Positions 1 through 7,778 of a stretch of DNA of 64,000 nt are shown in pieces. How positions within the stretch are numbered: position 1 is the stretch's first letter; each line of letters opens with the position of its first letter. This stretch comes from an uncultured Peptococcaceae bacterium (lineage in GTDB: Bacteria; Bacillota; Peptococcia; Peptococcales; Peptococcaceae), in the NCBI GenBank assembly GCA_937976375.1, contig CALJRU010000030.1:62001-126000 (forward strand). The letters are read 5' to 3'. A program made the position numbers and the translations under genes. The notes beneath the pieces are model-generated. The model did no database searches. It was not told the origin of the DNA and saw only the letters and a list, made by a program, of their open reading frames with translations.

Positions 1-98
1 TGGAATTGGAAGACAAGCTCGACATCAGCATTGAACTGGATGAAAAGGTTGAAACGGTCGGCGATCTCGTAAACTTCGTCGAAAAGCTCCAGAAGTAA
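1..98 (+). CDS. acpP: Acyl carrier protein, C-terminal end only
   Basis: The window opens inside this gene. The reading frame starts at base 3 and stops at TAA 96-98. The visible 31 residues (ELEDKLDISIELDEKVETVG, then DLVNFVEKLQK) match the last helix of bacterial acyl carrier proteins. The phosphopantetheine serine (DSL motif) lies outside the window. ACP carries the growing acyl chain as a thioester in the cytoplasm, and its position directly before fabK fits the usual clostridial order. The identification rests on a short tail plus context. Confidence 0.85.
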   Translation, partial: ELEDKLDISIELDEKVETVGDLVNFVEKLQK

Positions 99-113
99 GA
101 AAGAGGCGTGCTC

Positions 114-1058
114 ATGATTAATTCACCAATCACCGAAATGCTGGGCATTGAATACCCAGTGTTTCAGGGTGGCATGGCATGGGTCGCCGACGGCAAACTG
201 GCAGCAGCAGTATCCAACGGCGGTGGTCTTGGGATCATCGCCGCTGGTAATGCGCCAGTGGACGTTGTGCGTGAAGAGATCCACATTGCCAAATCGTTAA
301 CGGATAAACCTTTTGGTGTCAATATCATGCTGATGAGCCCTTCTGCTGATGAAGTGGCACAGCTTGTTTGTGATGAAAAAGTGGCCGTGGTAACCACTGG
401 TGCCGGCAATCCAACGAAATATATTGGTGCTTGGAAAGAAGCTGGCATCAAGGTCATTCCTGTCGTTGCTTCTGTGGCACTTGCTAAACTGATGCAGCGT
501 CTCGGTGCAGATGCCGTCATTGCTGAAGGCGGCGAAAGCGGCGGACATGTTGGCGAACTGAATACCATGGTTCTCGTGCCATTGATTGCCGATGCCGTGG
601 ATATTCCTGTTTTGGCTGCTGGCGGCATTGCTGATGGCCGTGGTTTTGCAGCATCCTTCATGCTTGGAGCTTGCGGTGTACAGATGGGTACCCGTTTCCT
701 GAGTGCAGAAGAATGTGGCATTCATGAAGAATATAAGAAGAAAATCCTGAAGGCAAACGATCGCAGCACTGCGGTAACTGGTAAGCGTTTGGGTCATCCT
801 GTTCGCAGTTTGCGTACCAGTTTTGTACGTGAATATACCAAGGCCGAGTATGGCTGTGTGAGCGATGAAGAACTGGAAGCCATGGGTGCAGGCGCCTTGC
901 GTCGTGCTGTAAAAGAAGGCGACAGTGAAAATGGCTGCTTTATGGCAGGGGAATCTTGCGCATTGGTCAACAAGATCCAGCCAGCAGCAGAAATCATCCG
1001 TGAAGTCGTTACCGAAGGGGAAGCGCTCTTGAAAGGAGCACAACAGTGGGTAAAATAG
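114..1058 (+). CDS. fabK: Enoyl-ACP reductase II (FabK), FMN-dependent
   Basis: FabK performs the last reduction of each elongation cycle (trans-2-enoyl-ACP to acyl-ACP) with NAD(P)H and FMN. The protein is a nitronate-monooxygenase-like TIM barrel: an N-terminal QGGMAWVADGKLAAAVSNGG stretch, the GGESGGHVGE loop near residues 138-147 carrying the family's catalytic His, and phosphate-binding glycines in PVLAAGGIADGRG and GVQMGTRF. I chose ATG 114 over an in-frame GTG at 108 because the AAGAGG site at 101-106 is 7 nt from the ATG. Its end overlaps fabD by 13 nt. No FabI-type reductase is visible, so this is probably the working isozyme. Confidence 0.95.
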   Translation: MINSPITEMLGIEYPVFQGGMAWVADGKLAAAVSNGGGLGIIAAGNAPVDVVREEIHIAKSLTDKPFGVNIMLMSPSADEVAQLVCDEKVAVVTTGAGNPTKYIGAWKEAGIKVIPVVASVALAKLMQRLGADAVIAEGGESGGHVGELNTMVLVPLIADAVDIPVLAAGGIADGRGFAASFMLGACGVQMGTRFLSAEECGIHEEYKKKILKANDRSTAVTGKRLGHPVRSLRTSFVREYTKAEYGCVSDEELEAMGAGALRRAVKEGDSENGCFMAGESCALVNKIQPAAEIIREVVTEGEALLKGAQQWVK

Positions 1059-1960
1059 CATTCGTCTTTGCCGGCCAAGGTGCGCAGCACAGTGGCATGG
1101 GCAAAGATTTTTATGATAAAAGTGCTGCCGCAAAGGCAGTATTTGATGCTGCTGAAGCACTTCGCCCAGGCACATTGAGCGAGTGCTTTGAAAGCGAAGA
1201 AGCGGTGTTGAAAGAAACAAAAAATACCCAGCCGGACATGTTCGTTGTCGAGCTCGCAACGGCGGCTGCCCTCGCAGAGAGCGGCATTCGCGCGGACATG
1301 GCGGCTGGCTTTTCATTAGGTGAATTGGCTGCGTTGGCTTATGCTGGTGCTGGCGATTTTGCTGACATGTTTCGTCTCGTTTGCAAGCGTGGTGCTTTGA
1401 TGCAGCAAGCGGCAGAAGAACAACCTACCGCCATGGTGGCTGCCTTGAAATTGTCAGCGGAAGATGTTGAAAAACTCTGTGAAGGTTTCGATAACGTGTA
1501 TCCGGTCAACTTCAACTGCCCTGGTCAGGTATCTTGCTCCGGCCTTGCAGATGAAATCAAAGCGTTCAGTGCTGCTGTAAAAGAAGCAGGCGGACGTGCT
1601 GTACCGCTGAAAGTCAAAGGCGGCTTCCATTCGCCATTTATGCGCGATGCTGCAGCCTCCTTTGAAAAGGAACTGGCCGCAGTGACAATGCAGTCTTTAA
1701 CCATTCCTGTTTATGCCAATTACAATGGGGAAGCCTATAGCAGTGATGTGGCAGCAACGCTTGCGAAACAGATTGCCTCACCAGTGCGCTGGGAGACCAC
1801 TGTACGCAACATGATTGCCGCAGGGGTGGATACTTTTATTGAAATCGGACCTGGTGATACGCTTAGTGGGATGATCAAACGCATTGATCCATCGGTGCGT
1901 CGTTACACGACAGGAACGGTAGAAGAATTTGCAAAGATCTTAGAAGAGGTGAAGGCATGA
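1046..1960 (+). CDS. fabD: Malonyl-CoA:ACP transacylase (FabD)
   Basis: FabD loads malonyl groups from CoA onto ACP. The sequence shows the N-terminal FAGQGAQHSGMG, the nucleophile elbow GFSLGE (about residues 89-94, Ser as nucleophile), and the second catalytic site KGGFHSPFM with its His. The usual GHSxGE His beside the serine is Phe here; the catalytic Ser and distal His are kept, so activity is expected. It starts with GTG 1046 behind AAGGAG inside the fabK end, and its stop overlaps fabG by ATGA, so translation is probably coupled through all three genes. Length (304 aa) is normal. Confidence 0.95.
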   Translation: MGKIAFVFAGQGAQHSGMGKDFYDKSAAAKAVFDAAEALRPGTLSECFESEEAVLKETKNTQPDMFVVELATAAALAESGIRADMAAGFSLGELAALAYAGAGDFADMFRLVCKRGALMQQAAEEQPTAMVAALKLSAEDVEKLCEGFDNVYPVNFNCPGQVSCSGLADEIKAFSAAVKEAGGRAVPLKVKGGFHSPFMRDAAASFEKELAAVTMQSLTIPVYANYNGEAYSSDVAATLAKQIASPVRWETTVRNMIAAGVDTFIEIGPGDTLSGMIKRIDPSVRRYTTGTVEEFAKILEEVKA

Positions 1961-2691
1961 TTCAGGGGAAAACAGCCATTGTAACAGGTGGGTCCCGAGG
2001 CATTGGCGCGGCTACCGCAAAGAAGCTGGCAAGTTTGGGTGCGAATGTTGCCGTCATTTATGCTGGCAATGAAGCCGCTGCTAACGATGTCTGCACCATT
2101 TGCCGTGACAGTTATGGGGTAAAAGCAGAAGCGTTCCAGTGTGATGTTGCGGATTTTGCACAGACAAAAGAAACGGTTGCAGCTATTAAGGACACGTTTG
2201 GCACCGTTGACATCTTAATCAATTGTGCTGGGATTACACGTGACAAGCTTTTGGCAATGATGCGTGAAGATGATTTTGACGCTGTCATTGCGACCAACCT
2301 CAAAGGTACTTTTAATATGATTCGCCAATGCTGCAGTATTTTTATCCGCAACAAAGGCGGCAGTATCGTTAATGTGTCGTCTGTTGTTGGCTTGACTGGC
2401 AATGCTGGACAGTGCAATTATTCTGCCTCTAAAGCTGGGATTATCGGCTTGACGAAATCTACCGCCAAAGAATTGGCTGCAAAAAATATTCGCTGTAATG
2501 CTGTAGCACCTGGTTTTATCGCTACTGATATGACCAAAGACCTGGGTGGGGAAGACAGCCCATGGTTGAAAATGATTCCATTGGCACGCGCAGGGGAAGC
2601 GGAAGAAGTTGCTGAAGCGATTGTATTCTTAGCTGATGCTGCTTACATTACTGGTGAAGTGCTGCGTGTCGATGGCGGCATGGCGATGTAA
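1957..2691 (+). CDS. fabG: 3-oxoacyl-ACP reductase (FabG)
   Basis: This short-chain dehydrogenase reduces 3-ketoacyl-ACP with NADPH. Visible are the Rossmann motif TGGSRGIG (residues 9-16), NCAGI, the catalytic Ser in NVSSVVG, and the YSASK Tyr/Lys pair, followed by PGFIATDM and the C-terminal ITGEVLRVDGGMAM. At 244 aa it is a standard FabG. It overlaps fabD by 4 nt and is followed 14 nt later by fabF, with AAAAGGAG between. Confidence 0.96.
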   Translation: MIQGKTAIVTGGSRGIGAATAKKLASLGANVAVIYAGNEAAANDVCTICRDSYGVKAEAFQCDVADFAQTKETVAAIKDTFGTVDILINCAGITRDKLLAMMREDDFDAVIATNLKGTFNMIRQCCSIFIRNKGGSIVNVSSVVGLTGNAGQCNYSASKAGIIGLTKSTAKELAAKNIRCNAVAPGFIATDMTKDLGGEDSPWLKMIPLARAGEAEEVAEAIVFLADAAYITGEVLRVDGGMAM

Positions 2692-2705
2692 AAAGGAGTG
2701 TTTGC

Positions 2706-3947
2706 ATGAACGGACAATTACGTAGAGTGGTCGTTACAGGGATCGGCGTCGTATCTCCTGTTGGTAATATCCTCGATGAAACTTGGAATAATCTCGTAAA
2801 TGGTGTCAATGGGATTGCACCAATTACGCTTTTTGATGCCACGGATTATAAGGCAAAGGTTGCGGGCGAAGTCAAAAATTTTGAACCACGCGATTACATG
2901 TCAAAACAGGAAATCCTTCGCAGTGATCGTTTCTCTCAATTGGCTATGGCAGCAGCTGTACAAGCCGTTGAAGAAAGCGGTGTCATTGGGACGGTAGCGC
3001 CAGATCGTATCGGTGTATATTTTGGCTCCGGTATCGGCGGTATCAATACGATGACAAAAGAACATCAAAAATTGATCGATAAAGGTCCTGGACGCGTATC
3101 ACCATACATGGTACCAATGATGATTGCCAACATGGCAGCTGGGATGATTGCTATTCGTTACAACTGCCAAGGTGCAGCCATGCCAGCGGTAACGGCATGT
3201 GCTTCTGGTTCCAATGCAATTGGTGAAGCATTGCGTCAGATTCGTCATGGTTATGCCGATGCTGTGATCAGCGGTGGCAGTGATGCTGCTGTCAATGATC
3301 TTGGTGTTGCAGGGTTCATCAATATGCATGCCTTGTCGACCTCGGATGATCCAAATGCGGCTTCTCTCCCATTTGATGCACGTCGCGGCGGTTTTGTTAT
3401 TGGTGAAGGTGCAACGGCACTTGTATTGGAAGAATATGAACACGCTGTTGCGCGCGGCGCAAAAATCTACGGAGAAATTTGCGGCTATGGTTCTACCTGC
3501 GATGCTTATCACATCACATCACCAGCACCAGATGCTGCCGGTGGTGCGCGTGCAATGATTCAAGCTATGGAAGAATCTGGCTACAGTGTCAACGATCGTG
3601 TTTATATCAATGCGCATGGTACGGGCACCCAGATGAACGATTCTGGTGAAACCACTGCCATCAAAACGGCGCTGGGCGAAGAAAAGGCTCACGAGGTGCT
3701 CATCAGTTCGACCAAGTCTATGACAGGTCATCTTCTTGGTGCAGCAGGTGCTATTGAAGCTGCTGTGTGCTTGAAAGTGCTGAACACTGGCATCATTCCA
3801 CCAACGATCAATCTGCAAGAGCCAGATCCTGCATGTGACCTGAATTATGTGCCAAATCAGGCTGTAAAGGCAGACATTGATCTTTGCCTTTCAAATTCCC
3901 TGGGCTTTGGCGGACACAATGCCTGCCTAGCGTTTAGAAAGGTGTGA
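2706..3947 (+). CDS. fabF: 3-oxoacyl-ACP synthase II (FabF)
   Basis: FabF is the decarboxylating condensing enzyme that extends acyl-ACP with malonyl-ACP. The Cys-His-His triad is readable: nucleophile in TACASGSNAIGEA (about residue 163), His in NAHGTGTQMND (about 304), and His in STKSMTGHLLGAAGA (about 341). The length (413 aa) is typical. It is preceded by AAAAGGAG, and its TGA lies 5 nt before the accB start, so the acetyl-CoA carboxylase genes are in the same transcript. Confidence 0.97.
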   Translation: MNGQLRRVVVTGIGVVSPVGNILDETWNNLVNGVNGIAPITLFDATDYKAKVAGEVKNFEPRDYMSKQEILRSDRFSQLAMAAAVQAVEESGVIGTVAPDRIGVYFGSGIGGINTMTKEHQKLIDKGPGRVSPYMVPMMIANMAAGMIAIRYNCQGAAMPAVTACASGSNAIGEALRQIRHGYADAVISGGSDAAVNDLGVAGFINMHALSTSDDPNAASLPFDARRGGFVIGEGATALVLEEYEHAVARGAKIYGEICGYGSTCDAYHITSPAPDAAGGARAMIQAMEESGYSVNDRVYINAHGTGTQMNDSGETTAIKTALGEEKAHEVLISSTKSMTGHLLGAAGAIEAAVCLKVLNTGIIPPTINLQEPDPACDLNYVPNQAVKADIDLCLSNSLGFGGHNACLAFRKV

Positions 3948-3952
3948 GCGAA

Positions 3953-4396
3953 ATGAATGAAGAGACAATCAGAAAATATGCAGCGCTCATGAAAGAACTT
4001 GGGCTTACCGGTATCGAAGTCGATGAAAGCCGCGGTTTCTTTCGCCTTGAATGTGACAGCAAGCCACAGGTGATTGCTGCGGCAGCGCCTGTTAACGCAC
4101 CAATGGTACGTCCAACGGCTGCACCGGTGCCAACCAATGTGACTTATAAAACGGTAAGCTTCAAATCACCGATGGTTGGCGTGTTTTACGCAGCACCAAC
4201 CGAGGACGCAGAACCATTCGTCAAGGTTGGCGACCACGTCAGCCGAGGGGATACCTTGTGCATTATTGAAGCCATGAAGCTGATGAACGAAGTGGTTGCA
4301 GAAGCCGATGGGATTATTGAAGAAGTTTGTGCAGAAAATGGTCAGCTTGTTGAGTATGGTACAGAACTTTTCCGCATAAAGGAGATGGATGTATGA
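3953..4396 (+). CDS. accB: Biotin carboxyl carrier protein of acetyl-CoA carboxylase (AccB)
   Basis: AccB carries the carboxyl group on biotin between the AccC and AccA/D active sites. The N-terminal ~50 residues are a dimerisation-like region, followed by a Pro/Ala-rich flexible linker (APVNAPMVRPTAAPVP) and the barrel domain with the biotinylation motif EAMKLMNE. ATG 3953 is preferred over GTG 3944 because the AAAGG at 3938-3942 is about 10 nt from it. It overlaps fabZ by 4 nt. Its place between fabF and fabZ is the arrangement found in clostridial FAS clusters. Confidence 0.95.
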   Translation: MNEETIRKYAALMKELGLTGIEVDESRGFFRLECDSKPQVIAAAAPVNAPMVRPTAAPVPTNVTYKTVSFKSPMVGVFYAAPTEDAEPFVKVGDHVSRGDTLCIIEAMKLMNEVVAEADGIIEEVCAENGQLVEYGTELFRIKEMDV

Positions 4397-4809
4397 ACCA
4401 GGAAGAGATCAAGCAGATCCTGCCTCACCGCGATAATATGCTGCTGGTCGATGAAGTCAACCAAGAAGAAGATATGGCCATTGGCACTTATCATGTGCGT
4501 GGCGATGAATGGTTCCTTCAGGGCCATTTTCCAGGTAATCCAGTGGTGCCAGGGGTGATTCTTTGCGAAATTTTGGCGCAGTCCACCTGTGTGCTGCTGC
4601 GTGACAAAATGACAGAAGGCAAATTGCCAATGTACACGGGCATGGATAAGGTGAAGTTTAAATCCCCAGTGAAACCTGGAGATACCTTTACCACCAAATG
4701 CCGCATTAAACGCAACATGGGACCATTCTATTTTGCAGAAGGCAGCGGATTTGTCGGTGATCGCTTGTGTGTGAAAGCTGAATTTTCTTTTGCCATCGTG
4801 GAGCAGTGA
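4393..4809 (+). CDS. fabZ: 3-hydroxyacyl-ACP dehydratase (FabZ)
   Basis: This single hot-dog-fold enzyme dehydrates 3-hydroxyacyl-ACP to the trans-2-enoyl product that FabK reduces. Signature sequences are LPHRDNMLLVDEV near the N-terminus and GHFPGNPVVPGVILCEILAQ with the catalytic His and Glu. The length (138 aa) is standard. It starts in the accB stop (ATGA) and is followed 4 nt later by accC. Confidence 0.96.
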   Translation: MNQEEIKQILPHRDNMLLVDEVNQEEDMAIGTYHVRGDEWFLQGHFPGNPVVPGVILCEILAQSTCVLLRDKMTEGKLPMYTGMDKVKFKSPVKPGDTFTTKCRIKRNMGPFYFAEGSGFVGDRLCVKAEFSFAIVEQ

Positions 4810-4813
4810 TGCT

Positions 4814-6121
4814 ATGTTTAAAAAAATACTGATTGCAAATCGCGGAGAGATCGCTGTCCGTATTATTCGTGCCTGCAAAGAAATGGGCATTTCAACGGTA
4901 GCGGTTTATTCCGAAGCAGATAGAGATGCGCTTCATACAGCTTTGGCTGATGAAAGCATCTGCATTGGCCCTGGCGCAAGTGCGGACAGTTATCTTAACG
5001 AAGCACGTATTATCAGTGCTGCGTTAGCAACGGGCGCTGTGGCCATTCACCCTGGTTATGGCTTTTTATCGGAAAATGATCATTTTGCCGCTTTATGTGA
5101 AGCCAATAATCTGGTCTTTATTGGTGCCCCAGCAAAAACCATGCAGGCACTGAGTGATAAATCAAAAATCAAAACCATGATGCGGGATGCAGGGCTGCCA
5201 ATCATTCCAGGTACTGAAACATTGGAAAGCGTGGAAGATGCTGTGCAGCAGGCTGAAAACATCGGTTATCCAGTCATGTTGAAGGCACGTTCCGGCGGCG
5301 GCGGACGTGGCATTCGCATGGTGACTTCTCCAGATGAACTGGAACAAGTTTATGCGACCGCTGTTGCAGAGAGCCGTGCGGCTTTTGGAGATGGTGCGCT
5401 GTATTTGGAAAAATGTGTATATCCTGCACGTCATGTTGAATTCCAAATCCTTGCAGATGAATATGGTAATGTGGTTTGTTTAGGAGAACGTGACTGCTCC
5501 GTACAGCTGCGCCATCAAAAGCTTATCGAAGAAGCGCCATCGCCAGCAGTAACGCCAGAAATGCGTGATGCGTTAATTAAAGACATTTGTGCGGCCGTAA
5601 AAGAGATCGGCTACGTAGGGCTGGGAACCTTAGAATTTCTCCTGGATAAGAGTGGGCATTTCTGGTTTATGGAAATGAATCTGCGTCTTCAGGTTGAACA
5701 TGGTGTCACAGAGATGCTTTACGGCGTGGATCTTGTCAAATGGCAGATCCGTGTTGCGTGCGGCATTCCTTTAGGATTCACGCAAGAGGACGTCTGCCTG
5801 CACGGTACCTGCATCGAATGCCGCATCAATGCGCGTGCAACAGGAAAAATTACGACCTTGCATGTGCCAGGTGGACCTTTTGTACGCTTTGATACATTTT
5901 TAATTCAAGGCGGCACCATTTCACCATTTTATGATTCTTTGCTGGGCAAGTTGATCGTTTGGGCAAATGACCGCGATGAAGCAGTGCGTAAGATGCGTGC
6001 AGCCTTGTGTGAATTGGTTATTGAAGGCGTTGAAACCAATATAGAAGAACAGTTGGCATTGATTGGTGAACAAGACTTTGTTTTGGGTACCTACGACTTG
6101 AGATTTATGGAAGGACGGTGA
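4814..6121 (+). CDS. accC: Biotin carboxylase subunit of acetyl-CoA carboxylase (AccC)
   Basis: AccC carboxylates AccB-biotin using ATP and bicarbonate. Order: N-terminal KILIANRGEIAVRI, the glycine-rich ATP-grasp loop RSGGGGRGIRMV, KCVYPARHVEFQI, LGERDCSVQLRHQKLIEEAP, and the catalytic EMNLRLQVEH (consensus EMNTRIQVEH). ATG 4814 was chosen because it begins the conserved MFKKILIANRGE; an in-frame start at 4790 would lie inside fabZ. At 435 aa it is about a dozen residues short. The usual INAEDP...PSPG segment after ECRINA is replaced by a short RATGKI, so this lobe differs from typical AccC although the Glu, Asn and Arg of the active site remain. Confidence 0.93.
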   Translation: MFKKILIANRGEIAVRIIRACKEMGISTVAVYSEADRDALHTALADESICIGPGASADSYLNEARIISAALATGAVAIHPGYGFLSENDHFAALCEANNLVFIGAPAKTMQALSDKSKIKTMMRDAGLPIIPGTETLESVEDAVQQAENIGYPVMLKARSGGGGRGIRMVTSPDELEQVYATAVAESRAAFGDGALYLEKCVYPARHVEFQILADEYGNVVCLGERDCSVQLRHQKLIEEAPSPAVTPEMRDALIKDICAAVKEIGYVGLGTLEFLLDKSGHFWFMEMNLRLQVEHGVTEMLYGVDLVKWQIRVACGIPLGFTQEDVCLHGTCIECRINARATGKITTLHVPGGPFVRFDTFLIQGGTISPFYDSLLGKLIVWANDRDEAVRKMRAALCELVIEGVETNIEEQLALIGEQDFVLGTYDLRFMEGR

Positions 6122-6126
6122 GTAGG

Positions 6127-6987
6127 ATGGCGTTCCTGAACTTTCGCAGAAACCCAGAGAATGAACTGGAAGCAGGCGGGCGTAAAGCCAGTCAGACTGC
6201 AGTTGAAAAGAAAGAAATCAGCTGCCCGAACTGTCATCGTGCCATTGCAGTTGAAAAATTGGGAGACACGTTGAACTGCTGCCCTCATTGTGGTCATCAT
6301 TTCACTGTGTCTGCCCGTTCACGCATTGCTATGATTACGGACCGAAACAGTTTCCATGAAATGTTCTCAGATGTTGTCTCCCAAGATCCATTGCAATTCC
6401 ATGAATATGATCAAAAACTGGATAAAGCACAGCGTTCTTCCGGTGAAAATGAAGCTGTCGTATGTGGTACAGCGTCCATTGGTGGGGCGAAATGCTGCTT
6501 TTTTGTCATGGAAAGCAAGTTTATGATGGGCAGCATGGGTGCAGCAGTTGGTGAACGTTTGACAAGATTGTTTGAGCATGCCATCAGCGAACGGCTGCCT
6601 GTTGTGGGATATACTGTTTCTGGTGGCGCGCGCATGCAAGAGGGCTTGTTCTCTTTGATGCAGATGGCGAAAGTCAGTGGCGCTGTCTTCAAACACAGTC
6701 AGGCAGGACTTTTGTACATGCCGGTTTTGACTGGACCGACAACTGGTGGCGTAACAGCCAGTTTTGCAATGGAAGGTGACATTATTTTGGCAGAACCTGG
6801 CGCCATTATTGGCTTTGCTGGTGCGCGTGTTATTGAACAGACAACACGCAAGAACCTGCCAAAAGGCTTTCAGACAGCAGAATTTTTGCTTGAACATGGT
6901 TTTGTTGATGCCATTGTTCCGCGTTCCGAACAGCGCGTGGTATTGTCACGCCTGTTGAAACTGCATGCAGAAAGGAGCAGCCAATGA
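6127..6987 (+). CDS. accD: Acetyl-CoA carboxylase carboxyltransferase beta subunit (AccD)
   Basis: AccD forms, with AccA, the carboxyltransferase that moves CO2 from biotin to acetyl-CoA, giving malonyl-CoA. The N-terminal four-cysteine zinc ribbon is clear (CPNC near residue 37 and CPHC near 56). It is followed by the crotonase-like fold with GSMGAAVGERLTRLFEHA, SGGARMQEG, TGPTTGGVTASFAM and GFAGARVIEQT. I prefer ATG 6127 over GTG 6118 because the GGAAGGA at 6109-6115 is too close to the GTG. The stop overlaps the accA start (ATGA). Confidence 0.95.
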   Translation: MAFLNFRRNPENELEAGGRKASQTAVEKKEISCPNCHRAIAVEKLGDTLNCCPHCGHHFTVSARSRIAMITDRNSFHEMFSDVVSQDPLQFHEYDQKLDKAQRSSGENEAVVCGTASIGGAKCCFFVMESKFMMGSMGAAVGERLTRLFEHAISERLPVVGYTVSGGARMQEGLFSLMQMAKVSGAVFKHSQAGLLYMPVLTGPTTGGVTASFAMEGDIILAEPGAIIGFAGARVIEQTTRKNLPKGFQTAEFLLEHGFVDAIVPRSEQRVVLSRLLKLHAERSSQ

Positions 6988-7778
6988 GTACAGAAGCATT
7001 TGAAAGTGTAAAGATCGCGCGTGACAGCAAGCGCCCAACAGGCCTGGATTATATCAATGCGATCTTTAGAGAATTCTTTGAACTGCATGGAGACCGTCGT
7101 TATGCCGATGACGCTGCCATCGTTGGCGGCGTGGCCTATCTGGGCAAACGTCCTGTAACCGTTATCGCGATTGAGAAGGGCCACAGCATCAAAGAACGCA
7201 ATGCACGCCTTTCAGGGGCACCACATCCAGAAGGCTATCGTAAGGCGCTGCGCCTGATGCAGCAGGCTGATAAATTTAATCGACCTATCATTTGCTTTGT
7301 TGATACATCCGGTGCCTATTGTGGCATTGGTGCTGAAGCGCGTGGACAGGGTCAGGCTATTGCAGAAAACCTTGTGACCATGATGGGTTTCAAAGTACCG
7401 ATTATTTCCATTTTCATTGGTGAAGGCGGCAGTGGCGGGGCCTTGGCGCTTGGCGTGGCCAATCGCGTTTGGATGCTGGAGCATGCGGTTTATTCGGTCA
7501 TTTCACCGGAAGGATGTGCCAGCATTCTATGGAAAGATGCGAAAAAAGCGGATGTTGCCGCGGACAATTTAAAATTAACTGCCCAAGATGCTTACCGTTT
7601 CGGTTTCACCGAAAAAATTATTTCAGAAAAAGACCTTGGGTCACGCATCTTCTATAAAGACTTGGAAAAAATGTTAATTGATGAAATAGAAATTCTTTCC
7701 AAAGAAAACGATTTGAGTGAAAGTCGCTATCAGCGTTTTCGTAACATTGGAAAATTATATACAGAGGAGCTACAATGA
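6984..7778 (+). CDS. accA: Acetyl-CoA carboxylase carboxyltransferase alpha subunit (AccA)
   Basis: The alpha subunit of carboxyltransferase. Hallmarks are FFELHGDRRYADDAAIVGG, the CoA-site stretch FVDTSGAYCGIGAEARGQG, the oxyanion glycines GEGGSGGALALGVAN, and YSVISPEGCASILW. It is 264 aa, shorter than the roughly 320 aa of E. coli AccA because the N-terminal extension is missing, as is common in clostridia. It starts in the accD stop and its own stop overlaps the next gene (ATGA), suggesting 1:1 coupled synthesis. Confidence 0.95.
   Translation: MSTEAFESVKIARDSKRPTGLDYINAIFREFFELHGDRRYADDAAIVGGVAYLGKRPVTVIAIEKGHSIKERNARLSGAPHPEGYRKALRLMQQADKFNRPIICFVDTSGAYCGIGAEARGQGQAIAENLVTMMGFKVPIISIFIGEGGSGGALALGVANRVWMLEHAVYSVISPEGCASILWKDAKKADVAADNLKLTAQDAYRFGFTEKIISEKDLGSRIFYKDLEKMLIDEIEILSKENDLSESRYQRFRNIGKLYTEELQ

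Noticed and set aside
297..1316. Long minus-strand reading frame (339 codons) opposite fabK/fabD
   Set aside because: It is antisense to two well-supported overlapping genes, has no ribosome site or known domain, and has an amino-acid mix typical of shadow frames.
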